DNA of 11,605 nt, from the NCBI GenBank assembly GCA_958420075.1, contig CATZIM010000031.1, positions 1 through 11,605 of the forward strand. Reading direction: 5' to 3'. Shown here in pieces: positions 7,597 through 11,605 of this stretch. The DNA comes from an uncultured Clostridia bacterium (GTDB lineage Bacteria > Bacillota > Clostridia > Lachnospirales > Anaerotignaceae). Under the pieces are notes generated by a model. The model ran no database searches, was not told the origin of the DNA, and saw only the letters and a program-made list of their open reading frames with translations. The position numbers and the translations under genes are program-made. Positions within the stretch are counted from its first letter, which is position 1. Every line of letters begins with the position of its first letter.

Positions 7597-7625
7597 TTGA
7601 AAAATGAATACATATATGATATGAT
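7597..7625 (+). promoter_or_regulatory. Sigma-A-type promoter of zinc-ribbon/DUF2085 unit
   Basis: A -35 box TTGAAA at 7597-7602 and a -10 box TATGAT at 7620-7625 are separated by exactly 17 bases. AT-rich sequence upstream could act as an UP element. The expected start point is near 7632, giving a leader of about 70 bases before the zinc-ribbon gene. The leader has a weak CTTTCT/AGAAAG inverted repeat (7634-7639, 7654-7659) and a short AATCA/TGATT repeat (7667-7671, 7677-7681), too weak to name. Confidence 0.72.
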
Positions 7626-7701
7626 GGGAACAACTTTCTTGTGATATTTCGCCAGAAAGGGATAAAAATCATTGGCTGATTAATAAAAAGGGGGAATCAG
7701 T

Positions 7702-7983
7702 ATGGCATATTGTAAAAATTGTGGTGCGGAAATTGACGATAAGGCAGTCATTTGCCCGAAATGCGGGGTATCCCAGCAGACGGTGGTTGACAGCGGCAGT
7801 TTCGGTTGGGGCGTACTTGGTTTTTGTTTGCCAATCGTAGGTTTAATTCTGTTTCTGGTATGGAAGGACACAAAACCCAATACAGCGAAAAAGGCCGGTA
7901 TTGGTGCGTTGATTTCCGTGATCCTTGGTGTGATTTATTATATTCTGGTATTTGCCATCGGTATTGGCGCAGCAATGATGTGA
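7702..7983 (+). CDS. Zinc-ribbon membrane protein
   Basis: A 93-residue protein. The N-terminus is a compact zinc ribbon, C4-x2-C7 and C18-x2-C21 (CKNCGAEI...CPKCG), as in the zinc_ribbon_2/3 domains fused to many small bacterial membrane proteins. Two hydrophobic segments follow at about residues 35-53 and 65-92, separated by a charged KDTKPNTAKK loop, so the ribbon and this loop are predicted on the same side of the membrane. ATG 7702 has AAAGGGGGA about 7 bases upstream. Its stop is 16 bases before the DUF2085 gene. Function is unknown; the ribbon probably mediates protein contact or metal-dependent folding rather than catalysis (inference). Confidence 0.87.
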   Translation: MAYCKNCGAEIDDKAVICPKCGVSQQTVVDSGSFGWGVLGFCLPIVGLILFLVWKDTKPNTAKKAGIGALISVILGVIYYILVFAIGIGAAMM

Positions 7984-7999
7984 TGAGGAGAAAGAGATT

Positions 8000-8368
8000 G
8001 TGTTGAAGTGGCTGGAGAAATGGCTGCCGCGCATCTTTGGCTGTCATTGCAGGGCTGACCGCTCGTTCTTCTTTCATGGAAAGCAATTCCCCATCTGTGC
8101 CCGCTGTACGGGTGAGATGATTGGTATTCTGGCGGGGATTCCCGGATTTTTTCTGATGCCTGCACCGCCGGTGTGGGTGTTGGCGCTGCTTCTGCTGCCC
8201 CTTGTGGCTGACGGATGCATCCAGCGGATGACTGCCTATGAGAGCACCAATGGACGGCGGCTGGTGACGGGGATATTGTTTGGCTATGGCATCATGATGC
8301 TGTTTCTGCTTTCCACGGCAGCGACACTGCGTATGGGCTACCGTGTGGGGAGCATGTGGAACGGATAA
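8000..8368 (+). CDS. DUF2085 family membrane protein
   Basis: A 122-residue protein with the DUF2085 signature: GCHC at residues 14-17, R21-S22-F23, then FPICARCTGEMIG with C33 and C36, followed by DGCIQ at 71-75 and STNGRRLVTGILFG at 82-95. Hydrophobic stretches at about 38-53, 58-72 and 88-107 indicate three membrane segments with the Cys-His cluster near the N-terminal end. The four conserved Cys/His suggest a metal or redox site (inference); the family has no established function. The GTG at 8000 is preferred, with GAGGAG at 7985-7990 and 9-base spacing; TTG 8003 is the alternative. It is cotranscribed with the zinc-ribbon gene. Confidence 0.86.
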   Translation: MLKWLEKWLPRIFGCHCRADRSFFFHGKQFPICARCTGEMIGILAGIPGFFLMPAPPVWVLALLLLPLVADGCIQRMTAYESTNGRRLVTGILFGYGIMMLFLLSTAATLRMGYRVGSMWNG

Positions 8369-8373
8369 AAATT

Positions 8374-8422
8374 TTGCTTTCGGAGCAGGAGGTTTTCTTT
8401 TGTGACGGAAGCAATTTTTTTT
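8374..8422 (+). terminator. Rho-independent terminator after DUF2085 gene
   Basis: TTGCTTTCG at 8374-8382 pairs with CGGAAGCAA at 8406-8414 (nine pairs, one G-U), followed directly by eight T residues at 8415-8422. The 23-base loop is unusually long and contains AGGAGG. The site is six bases beyond the DUF2085 stop, which suits termination of the two-gene unit. Confidence 0.6.
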
Positions 8423-8471
8423 GCGTTGTTTTATGACGGACATTTGTTTTTGAAAAAAATCAAATAACCCC

Positions 8472-8500
8472 TTGACATTCTCTCTCAAACGTGTTAGATT
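8472..8500 (+). promoter_or_regulatory. Sigma-A-type promoter of glyS
   Basis: A perfect -35 box TTGACA at 8472-8477 is followed after 17 bases by TAGATT at 8495-8500, which keeps the key T1, A2 and T6 of the -10 consensus. Transcription should start near 8507, just upstream of T-box stem I. Confidence 0.78.
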
Positions 8501-8506
8501 GATACA

Positions 8507-8733
8507 AAATTAAATAGCTGTGATGAACAAGAGGAGTATTTGCGGCGGACTTTCAGAGAGCCGGCGGTTGGTGGAAGATCGGCAGGACAAAGCGGAGAAT
8601 GGCACTTGGGAGCAGCATTTTTTCACAAGAGTGGGTTTGCATAAACCAATGCAAATCAATGAGGGTGGAACCGCGGAAGACACGATGCCTTTCGTCCCTT
8701 GCTTTACGGCGAGGGATGAAAAGGCTTTTTTTA
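8507..8733 (+). promoter_or_regulatory. Glycine T-box riboswitch leader
   Basis: This tRNA-sensing leader turns on glyS when uncharged tRNA-Gly accumulates. Stem I closes by GCTG 8517-8520 with CAGC 8613-8616 and contains GATGAACAAGAGGAGTA with the AGTA element at 8535-8538, AGAGAG at 8555-8560, and a distal helix GCCG 8560-8563 with CGGC 8580-8583. The specifier is read as GGC at 8601-8603 in the context GAATGGCACTTGG, a Gly codon. A perfect stem III pairs TTTGCAT 8636-8642 with ATGCAAA 8649-8655. The T-box AGGGTGGAACCGCG is at 8662-8675; its TGGA bulge complements a UCCA acceptor end, as expected for a U discriminator in tRNA-Gly. The terminator pairs TTTCGTCCCTTG 8690-8701 with CGAGGGATGAAA 8710-8721, then T-run 8726-8732. 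Only about 19 bases separate stems I and III, so stem II is missing, as in compact glyQS-type T-boxes. Confidence 0.95.
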
Positions 8734-8781
8734 TTCCTCGAAAAAAGTTTCTAATTGGAATTTTTGAAGGAGGTTTTTCAA

Positions 8782-10170
8782 ATGGCAGAAAAGACAATGG
8801 AAAAAATCGTAGCGTTGGCAAAAAACAGAGGTTTTGTATACCCCGGCTCTGAAATTTACGGTGGTCTGGCAAACACATGGGATTACGGCCCCATCGGTGT
8901 GGAACTGAAAAACAACGTAAAGAAAGCTTGGTGGAAAAAATTCATTCAGGAAAGCCCTTACAACGTAGGTGTTGACTGCGCGATCCTCATGAACCCTCAG
9001 ACATGGGTAGCTTCCGGTCACGTTGGCGGCTTCAGCGATCCTCTGATGGACTGTAAGGAATGTAAAGAAAGATTCCGTGCTGACAAACTCATCGAAGACC
9101 ACATGAAAACACACAACATGCCCGAAGAAGTTGTTGACGGCTGGAGCAACGAACAGATGAAAGCTTTCGTTGACGAACACCAGGTAGCTTGCCCTTCCTG
9201 CGGCGCTCACAACTTTACAGATATTCGTCAGTTCAACCTGATGTTCAAAACATTCCAGGGTGTTACAGAAGATGCGAAAAACGTGGTTTACCTGCGTCCC
9301 GAAACAGCTCAGGGTATTTTCGTAAACTTCAAAAACGTACAGAGAACAAGCAGAAAGAAACTGCCTTTCGGTATCGGTCAGATCGGTAAATCCTTCCGTA
9401 ACGAAATCACACCTGGTAACTTCACATTCAGAACAAGAGAATTCGAACAGATGGAACTGGAATTCTTCTGTGAACCCGGCAAAGATATGGATTGGTTCCA
9501 CTACTGGAGAAACTTCTGCAGACAGTGGCTGCTGGATCTGAACATGTCCGAAGACAGCATCAGACTGCGTGACCACTCTCCTGAAGAATTGTCTCACTAC
9601 AGCAAAGGCACAACAGACATTGAATTCCTGTTCCCCTTCGGCTGGGGCGAACTGTGGGGCATTGCAGACAGAACAGACTACGACCTGAAATGCCATCAGG
9701 AAACAAGCGGTCAGGATATGACATACTACGATCAGGAAAAGAACGAAAAATATATCCCTTACTGCATCGAACCTTCCCTGGGCGCAGACAGAATGACACT
9801 GGCATTCCTGTGCGAAGCTTACGACGAAGAAGAAGTGGGTGAAAACGATGTAAGAACTGTTCTGCATTTCCATCCCGCAATTGCTCCCGTAAAAGCAGCG
9901 GTACTGCCTCTGTCCAAGAAACTGGGTGACAAAGCTATCGAAGTTTACAACATGCTGTCCAAAGAATTCCACTGCGAATATGACGAAACCGGCTCCATCG
10001 GTAAACGTTACAGAAGACAGGATGAAATCGGTACACCTTTCTGCATCACATACGACTTTGAATCCGAAGAAGATCAGAGCGTAACCGTTCGTGACAGAGA
10101 TACTATGGAACAGGTAAGAATGCCTATCGCAGACCTGATTCCTTATCTGAAAGAAAAAATGGAATTCTAA
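8782..10170 (+). CDS. glyS: Glycyl-tRNA synthetase, alpha2 dimeric type
   Basis: A 462-residue single-chain class II glycyl-tRNA synthetase (the eukaryote/archaea-like alpha2 form, not the alpha2-beta2 GlyQ/GlyS form). The N-terminus [20 protein letters not shown] is diagnostic. A Cys4 insertion is seen at C91-x2-C94 and C137-x2-C140. Motif 2 contains F205-RNE and motif 3 is GADR at 334-337. The anticodon-binding domain begins near residue 364 ([14 protein letters not shown]). ATG 8782 is chosen because AAGGAGG at 8767-8773 lies 8 bases upstream; an in-frame TTG at 8755 has no such support and lies just after the T-box terminator. Codon use is distinct from the upstream operon: Thr is almost always ACA and Arg is AGA or CGT, consistent with high expression. 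Expression is controlled by the preceding glycine T-box. Confidence 0.97.
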   Translation: MAEKTMEKIVALAKNRGFVYPGSEIYGGLANTWDYGPIGVELKNNVKKAWWKKFIQESPYNVGVDCAILMNPQTWVASGHVGGFSDPLMDCKECKERFRADKLIEDHMKTHNMPEEVVDGWSNEQMKAFVDEHQVACPSCGAHNFTDIRQFNLMFKTFQGVTEDAKNVVYLRPETAQGIFVNFKNVQRTSRKKLPFGIGQIGKSFRNEITPGNFTFRTREFEQMELEFFCEPGKDMDWFHYWRNFCRQWLLDLNMSEDSIRLRDHSPEELSHYSKGTTDIEFLFPFGWGELWGIADRTDYDLKCHQETSGQDMTYYDQEKNEKYIPYCIEPSLGADRMTLAFLCEAYDEEEVGENDVRTVLHFHPAIAPVKAAVLPLSKKLGDKAIEVYNMLSKEFHCEYDETGSIGKRYRRQDEIGTPFCITYDFESEEDQSVTVRDRDTMEQVRMPIADLIPYLKEKMEF

Positions 10171-10179
10171 TCTTCCATA

Positions 10180-10208
10180 AAAATCGGCAATATTTGAAAA
10201 TCGGCAAT
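10180..10208. repeat. 12-bp tandem direct repeat
   Basis: AAAATCGGCAAT occurs at 10180-10191 and again at 10197-10208, separated by five bases (period 17). It lies between the glyS stop and the terminator and is not part of the terminator stem. No role is evident. Confidence 0.75.
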
Positions 10209-10211
10209 CAA

Positions 10212-10260
10212 AAAGCACGAAATCTCTCTATATAATAGAAGGTTTCGTGCTTTCTTTGTT
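10212..10260. terminator. Strong terminator, probably bidirectional
   Basis: AAAGCACGAAA at 10212-10222 pairs perfectly with TTTCGTGCTTT at 10243-10253, and the loop can add a TCTAT/ATAGA helix. TTTCTTTGTTTTTT follows on the plus strand, terminating glyS. On the minus strand the A-run at 10210-10214 becomes a T-tract after the same hairpin, so it can also end the converging gene whose stop is at 10269. Confidence 0.9.
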
Positions 10261-10268
10261 TTTTGAAA

Positions 10269-10916
10269 TCAGTCCAGAAAATGGTTCAGAAGTCCGTAGC
10301 ACAGAAGCAGGACGGCACAAACGAGGAGGGGAATGAAGAATGGAATTTCCCAAGCGGGTTTCTTTAGAAAAAAGACACATGCAATCCCTAAGAGCAAGGC
10401 CAGAAAATGCAGGTTTTTTTCAAAGGATTTTTGCTTTTCGGCAGGGGCAAAAGCGTTTTTGCCGGCGTTTTTCAGCAGGAAATAGGCAAATACCACCAGA
10501 GATAAGAGAAAAATCAGCTTGCCAATCTGCAAGGGAAAGGAATGGTTGGGGGTCAAAGGAGCGGTGACCACATCGGTCAGGAACAGGACGGATGTACCGA
10601 TACCAAGAAAGAGGGCAACGTCGCGGATGGTGCAGAGGATGCGAGTACGGCGGTTATTCTGAGAAAACTGCCCTAAAAGTGTGTCGCAGTATGCTTTGTA
10701 GTCCATGCCGATGATTTCATCAGGAGAAGCCCCTTTCTCCTGACCTGCCAGAAACAGCTGGGTGATCTGCTGGCGTGCCTGCTCCTGCAGGGAATAAGGC
10801 AGGCGGGTAGCCCGCAGATAGGTCACCATATGGTTGAGGACAGACTGAAAATCGGGAGAAAGCAGGGTCTCCTGCTGATTATTTTGTTCCAGAAGTTTTT
10901 TGGTTTCCTGACGCAT
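10269..10916 (-). CDS. Membrane protein with HAAS/DUF1129-like N-terminal domain
   Basis: A 215-residue protein. Residues about 20-86 are helical and soluble, ending in GASPDEIIGMDYKAYCDTLL. This resembles the small helical HAAS/DUF1129-type domains that precede membrane segments in Firmicute proteins often paired with PadR regulators (family match from memory, moderate confidence). Four hydrophobic segments follow at about 93-113, 130-147, 168-186 and 191-212. The ATG at 10916-10914 is chosen because GGAGG (complement of 10925-10929) lies 8 bases upstream; an upstream in-frame ATG at 10976 is unsupported. It is a single-gene unit converging on glyS, and no PadR-type gene is adjacent within the window. 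Function is unknown; a sensing or membrane-stress role would be speculation. Confidence 0.82.
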   Translation of the reverse strand: MRQETKKLLEQNNQQETLLSPDFQSVLNHMVTYLRATRLPYSLQEQARQQITQLFLAGQEKGASPDEIIGMDYKAYCDTLLGQFSQNNRRTRILCTIRDVALFLGIGTSVLFLTDVVTAPLTPNHSFPLQIGKLIFLLSLVVFAYFLLKNAGKNAFAPAEKQKSFEKNLHFLALLLGIACVFFLKKPAWEIPFFIPLLVCAVLLLCYGLLNHFLD

Positions 10917-11023
10917 AAATTTTTCCTCCGATCTTTGCGGGTAAGGGAGGGGGACCGCAGGTTTTATATTTGCCAAGGGGCAATACAGATGCCGCCCATC
11001 CTCTGATCTAAACAGTTATGGAT

Positions 11024-11052
11024 ATTGTAAGACAAAAGAACTGCAAGGTCAA
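11024..11052 (-). promoter_or_regulatory. Sigma-A-type promoter of the minus-strand membrane gene
   Basis: Read on the minus strand, TTGACC (11052-11047) and TACAAT (11029-11024) are separated by 17 bases, a close match to the consensus. The start point is expected near 11017, giving a leader of about 100 bases. The leader contains a small hairpin TTGCC/GGCAA (10970-10974, 10979-10983) and TGCGG/CCGCA (10936-10940, 10955-10959), then the ribosome binding site. Confidence 0.72.
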
Positions 11053-11270
11053 TGAAAAGCCCAGGAAGAGAAGGGGATTGCAGACCGAAAAGAGGACGTG
11101 AAAAAAGCGAAAAGAAACACAGATTTTTGTTTTGGTGGTTTTGGACAAAACGCATGGAATTTTTTGTGCATTTCATTGAAAAACATACATTGTATACATA
11201 GCCCCGCGGCAAAATACGTCAAAAACAATTCAAAAAAATCAAAAAAATCGGCTTGCGTTCCATGGCGTTT
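11053..11270. other. AT-rich divergent intergenic region
   Basis: This spacer lies between the minus-strand membrane gene's promoter and the ppdK promoter. It is rich in A-runs, including AAAAAAATC twice in a row (11232-11249), a GTTTTG/CAAAAC inverted repeat (11129-11134, 11146-11151) and a TGTATACA palindrome (11191-11198). The frames open across it lack a ribosome binding site and look like chance. I see no gene. Confidence 0.55.
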
Positions 11271-11279
11271 TGGTATAAT
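11271..11279 (+). promoter_or_regulatory. Extended -10 promoter upstream of ppdK
   Basis: TGGTATAAT is a perfect -10 hexamer (TATAAT 11274-11279) with the TGn extension. The nearest -35-like sequence is TTGCGT at 11253-11258 with a short 15-base spacer, so the extended -10 may compensate. The start would be near 11286, leaving a leader of about 220 bases before ppdK. Confidence 0.72.
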
Positions 11280-11313
11280 CTTAGTATAGGGAAAATTCTG
11301 CAAAAGAAAAAGC

Positions 11314-11427
11314 ATGGCAAACTGCATCAACACTTGCCCTGAAGAAGAAATTACGTCTGTTTCTTATTGGGAAGAAAAAGGGAAGGCGAGGCGGCTTGCA
11401 AAGTTTTTTACAAGATGCGCCGGTTGA
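11314..11427 (+). CDS. Candidate 37-residue leader ORF or small protein
   Basis: An ATG 28 bases after the predicted start point opens a 37-codon frame ending TGA at 11425-11427. The product begins MANCINTCPEEE, contains SYWEEKGKARRLAKFF and ends TRCAG. It therefore has three cysteines (residues 4, 8 and 35) and a basic amphipathic middle. The ribosome binding site is only a weak purine stretch (AAAAGAAAAAG). The end of the frame covers a GC hairpin. It could be a translated leader peptide, an independent small protein, or chance. Confidence 0.4.
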   Translation: MANCINTCPEEEITSVSYWEEKGKARRLAKFFTRCAG

Positions 11428-11450
11428 TAGGACGGCGGATTTTGATTTTT
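11392..11450 (+). promoter_or_regulatory. Competing hairpins in the ppdK leader
   Basis: CGCCG 11418-11422 pairs with CGGCG 11433-11437 around a 10-base loop and is followed by the T-rich ATTTTGATTTTTG. The same strand's GCCG (11419-11422) can instead pair with CGGC (11392-11395). The two helices are mutually exclusive, as in an attenuator or weak terminator. No known riboswitch family was recognised. Confidence 0.35.
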
Positions 11451-11477
11451 GTATGTATCCCAAATCATCTTTATCAT
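11449..11477 (+). promoter_or_regulatory. Possible proximal ppdK promoter
   Basis: TTGTAT (11449-11454) and TATCAT (11472-11477) are 17 bases apart; the -10 matches 5 of 6 but the -35 is weak. It would give a short leader of about 20 bases that holds only the ribosome binding site. Confidence 0.35.
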
Positions 11478-11504
11478 TATAAAGTGTTTACAGGAGGTAA
11501 AAAG

Positions 11505-11605
11505 TATGAGCAAAAAGTATGTTTACATGTTCAGCGAAGGTAATGCTTCCATGCGCAACCTGCTGGGCGGTAAAGGCGCAAACCTGGCAGAAATGACAAT
11601 CCTGG
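11505..11605 (+). CDS. ppdK: Pyruvate, phosphate dikinase, N-terminal fragment
   Basis: Only the first 33 codons are in the window. The sequence [20 protein letters not shown], followed by [11 protein letters not shown], is the conserved beginning of pyruvate, phosphate dikinase; the KGANLAEM segment belongs to the ATP-grasp nucleotide-binding domain. The enzyme interconverts pyruvate, ATP and phosphate with PEP, AMP and pyrophosphate, and in anaerobic Clostridia it works in pyrophosphate-linked glycolysis or gluconeogenesis. ATG 11505 has AGGAGG at 11492-11497. Codon use (ACA, CTG, GGT, AAA) resembles glyS and suggests high expression. The rest runs beyond the right edge. Confidence 0.92.

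Noticed and set aside
8520..8852. A 110-codon plus-strand frame starting in the glyS leader
   Set aside because: It runs through the T-box structures and out of frame into glyS; the RNA structure explains the sequence better.
8731..10218. A 495-codon open frame antisense to glyS
   Set aside because: It exists because glyS avoids TTA, CTA and TCA codons; the product is Phe/Cys/His/Val-rich with no recognisable motif and no ribosome binding site.
10964..11212. An 82-codon minus-strand frame upstream of the membrane protein
   Set aside because: It covers the promoter at 11024-11052, lacks a ribosome site and shows no domain.
11232..11249. Tandem AAAAAAATC units as a possible repeat array
   Set aside because: Only two low-complexity copies; expected by chance in AT-rich DNA, and not CRISPR-like.
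11098..11289. A 63-codon plus-strand frame in the AT-rich intergenic region
   Set aside because: Begins with GTG without a ribosome site and consists of poly-A-derived Lys/Asn runs.

Overview
The window looks like a chromosomal housekeeping segment of a low-to-mid GC, endospore-lineage Firmicute of class Clostridia, probably in or near the Lachnospirales. The evidence is the conserved gene order yqfD-phoH-yqfF-ybeY-cdd-era-yqzL-recO, strong AGGAGG-type ribosome binding sites, a T-box-controlled single-chain glycyl-tRNA synthetase, and a pyruvate phosphate dikinase gene. The order assignment is inference from content.

Bases 1-7543 form one tightly packed plus-strand operon that begins upstream of the window. 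It holds the 3' end of yqfD, phoH (PhoH-like ATPase), yqfF/pgpH (membrane HD phosphodiesterase of the cyclic-di-AMP type), ybeY (rRNA maturation endonuclease), cdd (cytidine deaminase), a small glycine-rich conserved protein, a family 4 Fe-S uracil-DNA glycosylase, an unrecognised 155-residue protein, era (ribosome-assembly GTPase), a 49-codon yqzL-type gene and recO (recombination mediator). Several neighbours overlap: yqfD/phoH, phoH/yqfF and yqfF/ybeY. The cassette joins ribosome maturation (ybeY, era, possibly phoH), second-messenger turnover (yqfF) and pyrimidine/DNA repair functions (cdd, uracil glycosylase, recO). Compared with the Bacillus order, dgkA is missing between ybeY and cdd, and three genes lie between cdd and era.

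Bases 7544-8422 hold a separate two-gene unit with its own promoter: a two-TM zinc-ribbon protein and a DUF2085 membrane protein, ending at a probable terminator. Bases 8472-10260 are the glycyl-tRNA synthetase unit: a sigma-A-type promoter, a glycine T-box (specifier GGC, T-box AGGGTGGAACCGCG, leader terminator), glyS, and a strong, probably bidirectional, terminator.

Bases 10269-11052 carry a minus-strand membrane protein with a HAAS/DUF1129-like N-terminus and a good promoter. Bases 11053-11504 are the divergent intergenic and leader region of ppdK: an extended -10 promoter, a roughly 220-base leader with a 37-codon candidate ORF and competing GC hairpins. ppdK then starts at 11505 and runs off the window.

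I see no mobile elements, tRNA or rRNA genes, or CRISPR arrays. Most of the window is ordinary core genome. The less-explained parts are the ppdK leader, the unknown 155-residue gene, the zinc-ribbon/DUF2085 pair and a few candidate micro-ORFs.
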